Assembly (NCBI GenBank): GCA_009760855.2
Contig: WPIO01000001.1
Span: 23,048,001-23,112,000, forward strand
From: Cristatella mucedo
Taxonomy: Eukaryota; Bryozoa; Phylactolaemata; Cristatellidae
Reading direction: 5' to 3'
Length of the DNA: 64,000 bases
The notes beneath the pieces were generated by a model. The model was given only the letters and a program-made list of their open reading frames with translations, was not told the DNA's origin and searched no databases. Below, in pieces: positions 33,257 to 43,899 of this stretch (positions are counted from its first letter, which is position 1; every line of letters starts with the position of its first letter). The position numbers and the translations under genes were made by a program.

Positions 33257-34617
33257 TTATTTTGATAGGTCGGCTGCAGCCAAATAATGAAGCAACATAA
33301 AAGGGAGTGACCAAACATAGAAGTTGATGCATTGCTTGACTTCGAGCCAGTGCAGGTCGGTGAGGCATGGTGTAATACTGCAACTAAGACGCTCATGACA
33401 GACTAGCCTAGCTGCACAGTCTTCCATCAACTATAAGCGCCTGAGTGCACGGGCCGGTAGATCAGCAAGCAAAGAGGTACAGAAGTCAGACGGGATGTCA
33501 CAAATGCATGGACCAATGTAGATGCGGTATCCCTGTCCTAAAGAGCCCGACTTTTCGCAATGTCATGTGGCTGAAAGTAGGCAGACTTGACTGTATAGTT
33601 GATATGATCGTTTAGAGAGAGGTCCCTTTGGTACATGGCACCTAGATTTCGTGCAGATTAAACAGGAAATATGCTGTAAAAGCCGATTATGGTCTTTAGC
33701 CTTTCCGATTTCTAAATTACACTTGGTTTTCTTATCACTACCAAGTTGGTTTTTATTAATATTCAAGTTAAAAAATTTCGCGGCCACACATGTGCGTGCT
33801 GATGTTATCAATACATGCAGCTAGGGAGTTGGAAGAATTCGATGTGATGGATGGCTGGGAAGGATAAAACAAAAGTTACAACTAAGCGTGATCTCCATAA
33901 AAGTGACAGCCAAGATTGTGCTTAGCAATGACATCGGCAAGAGGGAGAGCATACATGGTAAAAAACGGAACCAAGCACAGAACCCCGATGTTCCCCATAT
34001 TACAGAGGCTCTACGGATGATAATAATAATACGGATGATCTTTGTCCAATCACATCAATGCTCTTGAGTCTCCACTGAGATAGAACCTGAACCATTGCAG
34101 AGCAGTGCTAGTGATGCCCAGGCGAGATTAGAGGTGCTCAAGAAGGGCTCACTGATCGATATTACCAAAAGCTGCTGAAAGATAGAGCAAAACAGGCAGA
34201 GATGCTCTACTTAGGTGTGCATTCCAAAGTAGGTCGCTACACACCCGAAGTAATGCTGACTCTCTGGCGTGGTTAGCTCTAATACCAGACTGGAACTTAT
34301 TAGCAAAGTTTTAGAAATTTCTAAATATGAGTTCAGCTGATCTGCCACGACTCGTTCCAGTGTCTTTGATTGGAACGTTAGAATGGAGACTGGGTGGAAG
34401 TTGCTCAAGTACTCTTGGTCGATTGACGCTTTCTTGAGTAGTGGCCTGACAACAGCTTTTTTGAAAGGTGCTGGGACATGATCTGGGGCTAATGACACAT
34501 TAATGATTTTAGTTATGCTAAGTGGCGGGATATCCATTCATGGCTGAAGCTGGAAAGTGGGGATAGGGTCCACAGGACTACTTAGATTGGGATATAAACG
34601 TCAAGATGAGGTCACTA

Positions 34618-34683
34618 GTAGTAATAATACACTTGGTATAGCGCCCTCAGAGAACTCAATCTCTTTCTAGGAGTTTTGAGTTT
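34618..34683 (-). mobile_element. solo 3' tail of LINE family 1 inserted in LINE family 1
   Basis: AGTAATAATACACTTGGTAT then AGCGCCCTCAGAGAACTCAA and TTTCTAGG, about 65 bp inside the linker of the larger LINE. Confidence 0.75.
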
Positions 34684-35960
34684 AATAGTAGCCTCCTTGA
34701 ATGTAAATCGAGGGGCTGCATAAAATTGAGGGACATGATTCCAGATCAAATGCTCTTAGGGATGGAATATCTAATCTTGCCTATCTTGCTGACAATATGA
34801 TGATAGGTCGGATTAAGCAGCAGAGGCGAAGCAGTTATTCTCGCACGGACAGCACTGGTGTCAAGGGTCTTGAGGTTTCGCACTTGGCAGGTGATTTTAG
34901 ATGAGGAGGAGGGCACACCGTGTAGGCTACATCAAATCCGCATGTGTTCTGATAGGCACGGTTTGGTAATAATTGGTGATGACAAAGTGCAGTTAAATGA
35001 GATAATTTGGTCGAGTCTGTGACCCTCGATATGAGTAGGGCCATGCACATGATCCACAAGAGACAATGAGTAGGTCAGTGCGCGAAATTCAGTGCGGAAG
35101 GCATCAGAAAAGTTATCAAAATGAAGGCTTAAATCACCCATAGTGAGGAAAGATCAATTTCATGCACACCGAATTGAAATGAAGTAAGAGAAACCTGAGA
35201 TAAAGGAGTACTTGATGCCTGGTAGACGATAGACTGCTGCCACCATTGATATCTTGTTGTCGGATGAAACCAAGACATGATTTGAAAGACTGCTTCGAGG
35301 GTACTGCAAATGGCTTGAAGTTCAATTTCGAGCTAACGATAGTAGCAACTCCACCGGCAGTTTTGATTAATCTAGGGGTGTGAAAGAATGATAAACCAGT
35401 AGAGGTGACGTCTTTAATTATCAGGCAGTTTATCGATTTTAGCCAAGTTTTAGTCAAGGCGAGCTAGCCGAGACATTTTCAGAAATTAGGTCACTTATTA
35501 CTAGGAGTTTATTGCACGTTGAGAGAGGATTCTGAAGACAAGAGTTAATTTTGGCAGCCGGAGTCATAACAAGTCTGATGACCACAAAGTTAGAGAAACT
35601 CACGATGAAGCTTGAGGGAGAACGTGCTGAACGGTTCGAGACGATGCTAGGAATACCAAATGAGCGGTTATTCAGCTCGCAGCTCTCGCCAAACATGCAG
35701 CATCTCAGCTCGTGGCCCGGTCCCAGCTGCGGCTCCGGTGAGCTTTTCTTTTGTTAATGCATAATTCACGAGTCTTAGCAATAGCAATAACATCTGGGAA
35801 TGCATTTGGACGACGAGAACGAAGCGATAATAGGTTCTTGCGATCATAACTAACATGCAGGTTATTAGCCACTGGCGTACCTAACGATACTGCCGGCGTG
35901 AGAGACCCAGCAGCCTGAAGTGATAAGCGTTTAGATAACCATAGGAGAGTAATTTCTCAT

Positions 35961-36984
35961 GCCCAATTGTCAAAAAACAAACAGGTCAGCTTTAAACAGG
36001 TCTTAGCTGTATCAGTTTTTCTATACGGTGTTCGGAGTAACTTCATTTTCTTGGAAGAGTAAGTAAATCAAAATCACGGAATGCAACCTAAGGAAGCAGG
36101 CCATGTCTGTAGATTCACTGTATTAGCATAAATTGGGTCACAAATGCTGGTACCCTAATACAGTAGAAGCATAAGATATACATGCAGCCAAAATTCACTG
36201 TACTGCTACTTTAATAATGCACAAAACAGTATAGTAATTCAACAGAGGAGTGTAATTTTGAGCACATTGCACTAGTTCCATCTTAAAAATAAAATTTTGC
36301 ATGCAAATGTAAATACGGATACAAACTTGGTGATTAAATGAAGTATTAGGCTTCTTGCAGCGAATAACTGCCCGCTATTTTTTCAAAATTGGGATTTAGC
36401 CTCTAGTTCTGTAAGTGCTAGCTCGCTTAATACCACTGTATTGCGACTATAGTAAATAATCTCACACATTTAGGAGCCAGTTCCTTTAGTTTGTGTGATC
36501 GTAAAGGCTAAACAATTTAACCTTTTGATGGCATGGCGTTTCCTAACCTTACATTTAAAAGAAGCGAAAATTTCATCTGTTTTACGAACCATTCGCTTCT
36601 TTCGAGCGAATTTCCCCTCCGTGCAAGCAGTAGTGCTGAATCTTAGCATCTTAATGCGCACCAATCGGCATATTTATTTTCCAGTCAATATTAAAATTTT
36701 GAAGCGCAGATTTAGTTCTCTTAAATTGTGTCTCATTTCTCTACTGGTAAAAGACAGGATTGGGTTGCGATTCGATAACATTAATGGCTGATGGTAGCCA
36801 AGACCAATCAGAAATATCTTCACGTATCCTCCTCCTCCGTGAGGTAAATTTTGGAGAACGATGCCCATCTAGGACTATGCGGATGCTTAAATTGAAGCGT
36901 AAAAGTGTCATTTTTTTCTAAACACTTTTAACTCGGATTTTAGGAATATACTAGTTGAGACTAGGTCAACCAAAGTAATCTTAA
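35961..36984. other. intron sequence without recognisable feature
   Basis: AT-rich; a plus-strand frame at 36495-36791 and overlapping minus frames show no domain. Confidence 0.4.
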
Positions 36985-37700
36985 ATGAGCTAAATCGACG
37001 GACTTTTGACATTCCCTGGTTGCTTGTTTCCCTACCTGTGCAATCAGGCACTTGCACTTGGAGCAAACCTCTGCAGCCAAGCTTTTCTCCCATAAACGTC
37101 TCAGTTGCCGCAGCATACCACTTCTCATTGATATGTGCTGCCTGCCGATCGACCAGCTTGTCAACTTTACGGATGTGTCACTTAATTGTAGATCCCCGAA
37201 CTATCTTGGTCCAGCATACCTATCAGAAAAACTCCAAACGCAGGCTAGACGTCGTACCAGCAGCTCTTCTAACTCAAATCCCGTAGCAACATTTCACACC
37301 ACCTTGAAACCCTTTTTAGGCGATGCATTTATTTTATATAAGATTTTATATATTTTATATTTATTTGTATATATTTTATAAAAAACCGGAACTCACTACC
37401 GACTGACATCACATCTCCTGACCTAACCACTCTCCATAAGAAGCCAAAAATGCCCCAGTGTCTCTCAGCATTTAATCAGACTTTTTGACTCGTCCTTTGT
37501 GATCTCACGCTTTGAGCTGACACTGTGCACGCTTCCACTAGATATATTTGCATTTTGGGCGTTTGCAATTTACCACTAAGAAATTTCTGCATGCTGACAC
37601 TGCGACTGTAACTAGCGTCCATTCGGTAAAATATAATGCTTCACATAAAGCACATGTACAGGGCCAAGAATAAGTTCTTTGAGGTTGTTATACAGCTATA
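36985..37700 (+). mobile_element. decayed LINE family 1-like 3' half
   Basis: Nucleotide text follows the family 1 C-terminal region: GCAAACCTCTGCAGCCAAGC, CGTCTCAGTTGCCGCAGCAT, then CCGGAACTCACTACCGACTG, TCTCCTGACCTAACCACT and a 3' UTR with GCTGACACTGTGCACGC, ending near a worn tail (AAGAATAAGTTCTTTGAGGT). A 55-bp AT-only stretch (37330-37385) interrupts it. Confidence 0.7.
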
Positions 37701-37948
37701 TTACTACTATGCTTGCTGGATTTGATATTGTGGAACTACAAAATTGATCATCGAAAGGGCTGTATGATGTCTCGCAAGAATTAATTTTGAACTACTTTAC
37801 ATTTACGAATCATATGGCTGCGCAAGTTATTTACCATGTTGGTAACTTACGAAAGCTGTGATCCCAAATATTGTAATATTAGTTTTACATGCCACTAAAT
37901 GCATTAAGAGAGCAAAGCTGCAGTTATTAAGTTTGGTTTTTATTATAG

Positions 37949-38130
37949 GTTCGTCAAAGCTGCTGATGAAAGTAAGTGCAGGTTCAGGAATTGACGTCTC
38001 AGATTTTATTTATTCGCCTTTTCAATTTAATGGAACCGCCAGTGCGATACAAATGGCAAAGGACAGCACATGCATGTGCAACATAAAGAACTTAATTTTT
38101 CCGTACTGGACGCGATTCAACCTGAAAAAG
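37949..38130 (+). CDS. secreted PAN-domain protein, exon n-3
   Basis: 182 bp, phase 1 start and phase 0 end. Acceptor TTTTTATTATAG|GT, donor CTGAAAAAG|GTACAT (a weaker but acceptable donor). The first codon is completed by the G left over from 29586, giving Gly. Encodes SSKLLMKVSAGSGIDVSDF, an NGT glycosylation site, a STCMCN pair of cysteines and a basic end. This starts the C-terminal module that follows the apple domain. In what I remember of the lophotrochozoan family this region has the same order: a KL.LK..SG...... start, a Cys-containing middle and a W/F...NI.KV-like end. Confidence 0.75.
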
Positions 38131-39555
38131 GTACATTTTAAACTCTTTTATCTCTTTTTATAAGTACGATAACAATGCATATAATGCTCAAGGAAGGCCA
38201 CTATCCTGGGTACTATTTCACGAAATTATAACCATTAGATCTATAAGAACTACTGCCCAGTCTTTATTTAAGTCATCAGTGTTGCCACCTTGCCTAAATT
38301 TGAAAATATGGATAGCCTTTAAATAGAAGTCAGTGCAAAATCGCAAGACGGCAATGATCAAAGAGAAAGAGTGTAAGCAATTTAAACTCAGATTAGCAAT
38401 ATAAAAATGTACTCTTATTACTAGAACTATAAAGTGTAATTGAAAACTAAAAGTAACTTACAGTACATAAGTATTATTTCTTAAGATAGAACTTCAAAAT
38501 TTCATGTCAATATGGCGAGCCTACAAACTATGCCAGCGGCCACTCAGACCAACCTGAAACTGTGCAGACGGAGTTCTCGAGAATTGTATGCGACGCACAT
38601 TAGCTAAGTTTTCAGGTTGCGTGTTTTATTTCGCACGTTTGATACTGAATATTTTTTAAGATCTTATAAATCAGTCTTGTTTGAAGTGAGGCAGGTTTCC
38701 ACTTTTGTCCAAGTGACCTAAAAAATATTTTATATAATTACAAATACTAAATCTTTTTTACACTACTGCAAGAGGACCGAATCTCCATCGAGGTACTTTA
38801 CTGTGAGGCAAAAAAACCGAAACTTTCTCAAAAAACTGAGTAGTCAAGGAAGCTGTGTACATGGATGAGCGTGCCAAGCACAAAAGAGTACTCCAAGGGC
38901 CACTGGTTAGTAGAACCCCTGCTTTGTAATTAGTATCATGTACCTGCCAGCACGCAAAACGAAAGTTAAACATTACAACAAGCTAACTGGGAGGCGGGTA
39001 AAGCAAACGTGAACAGATGCAAATTAGGGCTTAAATGCTTGACGTTCAGGTGGTGAAGATATCTGGAAGCGATTTCCAGATTTGTTTAGTGCTTGCGTAC
39101 TTGGGCTGGATAACCAAATTATGTTAATGCACCAAACGGAATGGCACGAAGGGCTGAAAGCTGAGGAGATGCTGTTGCGAGAGCACCGTCGAGAAGCACG
39201 GTGGTCACATACTGAAATGACCTGTAATTTAATGGGGTTGGGTCCCGTAGTGACGATAGAAAATAAATGTCCAGGGTGATGTCTTCCAGCTGTAGGGTAC
39301 CACTCGATTGGCCAGTACCCAGTAGGTTCTCGTTTCATCGTTACATTTTTTGAAATTCAGAAACGGCAAAGTGGATTCTTGGCTGATGCTGCATCAGTGG
39401 AACAGCTAGGCTGTGGTCAAAGCAATGTTACCCTTCGTGCAGATCATAGATGCAAAGAAAGGAAAGGCTCATCGTACAAGGTTAAATTACTCACAATGTA
39501 TATTCATGACATTCACCAAGATATTAAAGTGATGCACATTAACATACAGTTTACT
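38131..39555. other. intron, no recognisable feature
   Basis: AT-rich intron sequence; an 8-kb-scale search by eye for repeat families found no LINE or SINE until 39556. Frames at 39024-39338 (minus) and 39082-39279 (plus) oppose each other and show no domain. Confidence 0.4.
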
Positions 39556-39658
39556 TATTCAAGCCCCGAGGCATATATGTGAAGTGCCTGAATAGAGATT
39601 AAGTTCTCTTGGGGCGCTATATAAATGAATTATATTTTATTTATATATATATATATAT
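39556..39658 (+). mobile_element. SINE 3' part plus (TA)n
   Basis: TTCAAGCCCCGAGGCATATA, then GTGCCTGAATAGAGATTAAG and CTCTTGGGGCGCTATATAAA: box B onwards of the tRNA-derived SINE, with the 5' head missing. A short TA run (39643-39658) follows. Intronic. Confidence 0.8.
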
Positions 39659-39795
39659 GTGCCCATCAAGTTGTAGCCTGCACAAAGAAGGAGATAGTTG
39701 AGAAGATAGGACGATTTTGATATACTATGTAATATAGTTACCCTCTGTTGAATTCTTTTCTAGAAGTGTACTTAAGCGATGTATTTCATTTGCAG

Positions 39796-39956
39796 ATTCA
39801 CTTTACACTCGCAACTAAAGGCACAATTTCAGCGTTCGTGACATTTAATGCAATTGGAGCAACTCCAAATGACTTTTTTAACCTGCCCAGAATTCTAAAC
39901 TCAAGCTGGACGGATCTAAAACCAACAACATCAGAAGCGATTTACTTTCTGCTCGG
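39796..39956 (+). CDS. secreted PAN-domain protein, exon n-2
   Basis: 161 bp, phase 0 start (ATTTGCAG|ATT) and phase 2 end (CTCGG|GTAAAC). Encodes IHFTLATKGTISAFVTFNAI followed by the distinctive RILNSSWTDLKPTTSEAIYF. The pattern (alternating hydrophobic beta-strand text, NSSW glycosylation site, SWTDL) is regular coding sequence, with an 1.66-kb intron before and a 1.46-kb intron after. In the remembered family the equivalent is a ..VTFNGTG...WF...R.L.SSWTDL segment. The in-frame stop directly after the donor shows that splicing, not read-through, sets the end. Confidence 0.8.
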
Positions 39957-40109
39957 GTAAACAAGATTTTGTAACGTTTTATAAAGAAACCAATTTTAAA
40001 AGATTCGAGCGACTCTTTTTTCAGCTGCTGAAATCTTAAGTTGCCATATCTGGTGTTAAATAGGCGTAAACTAACCAACTGATGAAATTAATAACAATAT
40101 TAGATGTCG

Positions 40110-40300
40110 GAGTTTCAGCGTTTAGGGCTTAGCGTTTTAAGGTTCAGGGTTTAGAATATAGGGTTAAAGGTTTTTAGTGTTTAGAGTTTGGCGTTTAGGG
40201 TTTCGGGTTTATATTTTGGGGTTTAGGGTTTTGTGTTTAGGGCTAAGGCTTTTAGGGTTTAGTGTTTGGGTTTAGGGTTTAGGTTTTAGGGTTTAGGGCG
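40110..40300 (+). repeat. degenerate TTTAGGG-type repeats (telomere-like)
   Basis: About 190 bp of imperfect TTTAGGG units with many variants (GTTTAGGGTTTCGGG, GGGTTTAGGTTTTAGGG). The unit is the plant-type heptamer, not the animal TTAGGG. In the third intron of the host gene. Confidence 0.85.
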
Positions 40301-40654
40301 GGCTACGCCTCCGCCGCCTAAATCCACCCTTGCTCGTATTCGGCGCTTTTGTGATTGAGTATTAGGGCGTAACTAGATCTCTTGAGCTTGAGTTATACTC
40401 AGCAGACCTCTGAGACTTGACGCCCGTTTGCAGGAACGCGTGGCACGCCGTAGCGCGCGCCCACTTTGACGGTTACAAACAAGTGCCTGGTGGCGCCGAG
40501 TGCGACCGAACTCCCGCATGACCGAACTGTATAGCTCCCAGCTGCCGCGGCTGCTGCAACCGCCGCTCGCCATTAGAAACCATCCTTCCACTCCTTCCAT
40601 TTTTCTAATTATACTGAGTTTATTTTATTTTAATTGAGCGTGAATTTCACTCGA
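40301..40654. other. GC-rich spacer between inverted telomere-like arrays
   Basis: Markedly more GC-rich than the surrounding intron (for example GGCACGCCGTAGCGCGCGCC). No gene or RNA recognised. Confidence 0.4.
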
Positions 40655-40671
40655 TCATATATATATATATG

Positions 40672-40722
<51 letters not shown>
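40655..40722 (+). repeat. (TA)n microsatellite
   Basis: About 60 bp of TA with two interruptions (TGTATATACAT). Precedes the composite minisatellite exactly as a TA/TG run does at 46039. Confidence 0.95.
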
Positions 40723-41092
40723 TCTTATTTATACATGCATAAACTTAGGGGATACGTCCGGGGGTAAACGTCCAAAGGTCTACCAGGGGGGAAATGTACG
40801 TGGTTGGGAAACGTCCAGGGGGAAATACAATACAATGTCCTACAAATGTCCTACAACCACGCTAAACACTAAACCCTAAACCCTAAAAACCCTAAAACCC
40901 CTAAAAACCCTAAAACCCGAAACCCTAAACTCTAAAACCTGAAACCTAAACCCTAAAATCCCTAAACCCTACAACCTAAACCCTAAACCGCAAACCGGGG
41001 AAACGTCTAACTTCAGCGGGAAATGTCCGGGGCGGCAATGTCCTTGCGGAAAATGTCCGAGTGGGGAAACGTCCAGGGGGAAATGTCCGTAC
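40719..41092 (+). repeat. composite repeat: 40-bp leader, G-rich minisatellite, CCCTAAA array
   Basis: Leader GTATTCTTATTTATACATGC..., then irregular units of about 14-17 bp around GGGGGAAATGTCC/GGGGAAACGTCC at 40750-40850, an inverted telomere-like block (AAACCCTAAACCC, 40860-40990), and again the minisatellite (40996-41092). A second copy of leader plus minisatellite lies at 46039-46165. Nature unknown; possibly a non-coding mobile unit. Confidence 0.75.
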
Positions 41093-41412
41093 CCCGAAGA
41101 CGGATAGGTCAAATTTATTACTAGCACGCTTGCCCTGCAATTGCACAGGAGAAACAACTCACTCGCTGAGCTCAACCGGAGGGCTAAGGCGCCTAGTTTG
41201 CGGCGGACTGCATCTCGAAGAATCCCGGCCAGTATCGCCTTAAAGCGCCGCTGCGATGCTGCATTTATCGCGAGTTAATTTTTAGCATTTCGAATACATA
41301 TATGGTTTTGGTAAACCGTAGCCTATGCAGGATCTTTTGCTAGAGAGAGTGGCTTCCATTGTGGCAGGGTCTACTTAAACCTTCAACGCACGCCGGGTTT
41401 TGCGTTTATCAG
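41093..41412. other. intron end, GC-rich, possible tRNA-like scrap
   Basis: GCTGAGCTCAACCGGAGGGC and TCGAAGAATCCCGG (41165-41235) are spaced roughly like tRNA A and B boxes, but neither fits well. An upstream acceptor at 41343 would also be in phase with the next exon and would extend it by 23 codons. Confidence 0.25.
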
Positions 41413-41597
41413 CACCCCAGCAAGCAATTGGTGGGGCAGATATTTCGTCATTGCAACAACTTGGGGTGGCTGTGGCGGCGACATTTCGTGGACGTCCATG
41501 ACGGGACCCTATCCATACGGCTGTAACTACGACAAAGGCAGAATGCCCGTGTTCGCCTATATGCCGACGTCAACGCGTGGCTACTTGGAGCTCAACG
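41413..41597 (+). CDS. secreted PAN-domain protein, exon n-1
   Basis: 185 bp, phase 2 start, phase 1 end. Acceptor TTTTGCGTTTATCAG|C (the best pyrimidine tract) and a consensus donor AACG|GTGAGT. Encodes TPASNWWGRYFVIATTWGGC, then GGDISWTSM, PYPYGCNYD and MPVFAYMP. This aligns with the remembered family signature R.F.I....GGC..D.GW......C.WD....P.FLY, with two cysteines that probably pair. An earlier in-phase acceptor at 41343 is possible but would insert residues not expected in the family. This exon is the strongest single piece of evidence for a real gene here. Confidence 0.85.
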
Positions 41598-41985
41598 GTG
41601 AGTAACTCCAGCGGTCCATCGGTGGTAAAAATACAACGGTATGCATTTTACGACTACCGTGGCATATTATTCCCAGCTCTGAATATCGATTTAGAGGTTT
41701 TGCAAAGAGAATCAGATTCTTCTACCCTAAGAAGATGGAAATAGTAAAAAGATCAGAGGCATATTTACTAGTAGTTGGCTTACAATTGATGTACAGTTAG
41801 CACTATCTAAATTCATACTCTGTCTTTGAATACATTTTCTATATTCTTAAGAAGACGCTACAACTGATACCTTAGACATCGCTTATTTTTATAATTATCT
41901 ATCTCACGTATTTATAATTTCGAGCCTATTGTGCCTACAGACGACTACCACAGTATGATATATGGGAGCACTAGGCAAGCATACC
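41598..41985. other. intron, no recognisable feature
   Basis: First part of the 3.46-kb last intron. An acceptor-like CCTACAG at 41940 opens a short in-phase frame that runs into a transposon; I do not accept it as an exon. Confidence 0.4.
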
Positions 41986-41993
41986 TTCTAGAT

Positions 41994-42398
41994 CAGGGGT
42001 CGGCAAATCTTATTCCATTACTAGGCCATTTTAGGAGGTCAATACGGCCCACCAGGCCAGATTAAACCATGCCCACTCCATAGGGCCGCCCGGAGGAAGC
42101 GTGGCCAGATGAAAAAGCAGTCGCAACCGACGCGCAAATGCAAATGAGAATTGTAGGGCTGACATTTATCACCCCTCCCCGGCCAGCCACTTTGGTTTCA
42201 TACAAGCACCTGATATAAGTTCTAAAAATAAACACAGGCCACAGACTACTTGAGCTGCAACCAGTATTAATGAATGGGAATAAAACCGTGACAACTAAAT
42301 TAGGCCGGGTCCAATAATAAGGAACTCGGGGCGTTAGGCCGGACTGGATTACTAGCTAGGCCATATTTGGCCTAAAGGTCGGAGTATGCCAACCTCTG
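41994..42398. mobile_element. non-autonomous hAT-type DNA transposon, 405 bp
   Basis: Terminal inverted repeats CAGGGGTCGGCAAATCT and, reverse complement of the right end, CAGAGGTTGGCATACTC. CAGGGGTCGGCAAA is a well-known hAT terminus. Flanked by an imperfect 8-bp target-site duplication, TTCTAGAT (41986-41993) and TTCTATAG (42399-42406). No transposase. Confidence 0.85.
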
Positions 42399-42406
42399 TT
42401 CTATAG

Positions 42407-42955
42407 CACAAAGCTAAAGGTAAGCATGTTTTCGATGAATGGTAAGGAAGTTCAGATTACATGGGGCTTGATGTGCGTTCTGTTCTGTAAGCAACAAAAC
42501 GAATTCACGGTGCTGTGATTTCGGAGAAACATGAATAGCCTAATTAATAACTGACCCCCATGCCTTTCCTTTTTACTTTGGCCTTTTAAGGACGTTAACT
42601 GATCAGAGCTCGGTAGGTGTCCAACCTCTTCAGAGAACATTGAGAGCTAATTAGGGGGTTTCAAGGAGCACACGTTATCATCATTCAGTTCAGCATGAAG
42701 ATTGACAACTTCAATCGGCAACGACCCTTTACTCGAAACAGTCTATCTTTTATGGCTCATGTAATTATAATATTTTTTGTTAAACAATTGTATGGCACGC
42801 TAAGAGAACTATGTTTCCCATGGCAGTAACCACGTGGTAGAAATGAAGCTTGTCGATTGGTTTCATAAAGGAATAGCATGCACGCTTTTAGCAAGATTGG
42901 GTACTTGCACAGCTATAGGCAAGTAAAAGCAAATTATTCAAGGAATGGGCAGGCT
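42407..42955. other. intron, no recognisable feature
   Basis: No repeat family or frame recognised. Confidence 0.4.
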
Positions 42956-43220
42956 TCAATCGTTTTCTTAAATTGCATTAATTCAGCACATGCCTTGAGG
43001 TTATTCAGTAGTGATTTCCAGACTGCGGGATCATATTAACTGACGGCACGACCTAATGCAGGTAGATCACTTGCAGTTCATTCAAGGCCTTGTGGGCCGG
43101 CGTTATGATATAATAGCTTGCTTAATCGTGACTCTCGTAGTGCTGGTATATGTCTAACTTTACTAGAGATTTGGCTCTAGTTGTCGTAGATAGCCAGGTA
43201 AGCACATAAGGCCTTGATTT
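42956..43220 (-). mobile_element. decayed LINE family 1-like fragment
   Basis: GTAGTGATTTCCAGACTGCG, then GGCACGACCTAATGCAGGTA follow the order of the minus-strand family 1 C-terminal region (GTGAGTTCCAGCCTTTGG, GCATGGTC...). Low identity. Confidence 0.4.
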
Positions 43221-43254
43221 TTTGGACGCTGTAATTAATGGCTGGGCTCTGTTA

Positions 43255-43440
43255 CAATAATGTCCCTATACATCAATATATACACATAAACAAACACACA
43301 CTCACACACGTATACACACACGCATAAATATATATTTATATATATATATGTGTGTGTGTGTGTGTGCGTGCGTGCATGTGTAGATATGTATAAAAATATA
43401 TATTTATACATAAATATGTGTGTATATGTATACAGGTTAC
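43255..43440 (+). repeat. (CA)n-(TA)n-(TG)n imperfect palindrome
   Basis: ACACAAACACACACTCACAC on the left, TATATATTTATATATATAT in the middle and TGTGTGTGTGTGTGTGCGTG on the right, followed by a second AT/GT stretch. The arms are complementary and could form a long hairpin. Confidence 0.9.
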
Positions 43441-43899
43441 GATGCCATATATACGCATACATTGTACCGGGGGTATACCGGCTCAGGGATCGTCTGTAAA
43501 CCATATGAATTGGCTCAATGCATTGCCTAAAGAATATAAAAATTTACTCTCGGGTGTTACTTTGGTAATTTCTAAAGGTCTGTACATAATATCTACATTT
43601 TTTGTATATCATCTCTCCATTAATACCTTTTGATTAAACAGACTGTGAGGATTAATACAGTACGGACTGTAGACTGTAGACCATTTATGGGATACAATTT
43701 TAGATCATTACCGTGTAAGTCAGTGCATTCGCGACATTGCATCAGGACATTAGGAAATACCTATTCGCAGATTTTTCTGTCCGTTTAATCGGACGTTAAA
43801 AGTTCGTGCAAAATCGCCAACCATGTCTATCTTTCGAGAACGGATTATAAAATGCATGAAACTAATTCTCATTAATCTTTACTTGATGCCCAACAAGCA

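Larger units (their letters stand above)
32645..35960 (-). mobile_element. near full-length LINE family 1, decayed
   Basis: The most complete family 1 copy. Minus strand from 35960: leader, then the apurinic-like endonuclease (MGDLSLHFDNFSDAF, the GDFN-type motif, and HVHGPTHIEGHRLDQIIS, the usual GPTH..G..LD motif) at about 34830-35460, linker, RT entry ([20 protein letters not shown], about 34450), RT and thumb (33260-34200), C-terminus and 3' UTR, tail at 32658-32720 with a short ATA run. Many stops and shifts. Two later insertions lie in it: a SINE (33110) and a solo tail (34618). Combined with the 27262 copy it shows that family 1 has endonuclease plus RT. It lies antisense within the host gene's intron. 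Confidence 0.82.

Noticed and set aside
41165-41235. tRNA gene or SINE head
   Set aside because: Box-like words are present but the A and B boxes fit poorly and no cloverleaf could be drawn; no RNA gene is called.
41344-41412. Longer version of exon n-1 starting at the acceptor TTTTGCTAG
   Set aside because: In phase and open, but the acceptor at 41412 has the better pyrimidine tract and the extra 23 residues do not fit the expected domain; kept only as an alternative.
41941-42066. Alternative terminal exon of the PAN gene (acceptor CCTACAG, reading DDYHSMIYGSTR)
   Set aside because: In phase, but the frame runs into the hAT element and ends there, while 45056 gives the expected ADAMLLY ending and a prompt stop.
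43235-43504. 89-codon His/Thr/Tyr/Val-rich frame
   Set aside because: Produced by the CA/TA/TG palindrome.
43436-43530. Another in-phase acceptor (TATACAG) after exon n-1, reading YDAIYTHTLYRGYTGSG
   Set aside because: Lies in microsatellite-derived sequence and lacks the family-like ending.
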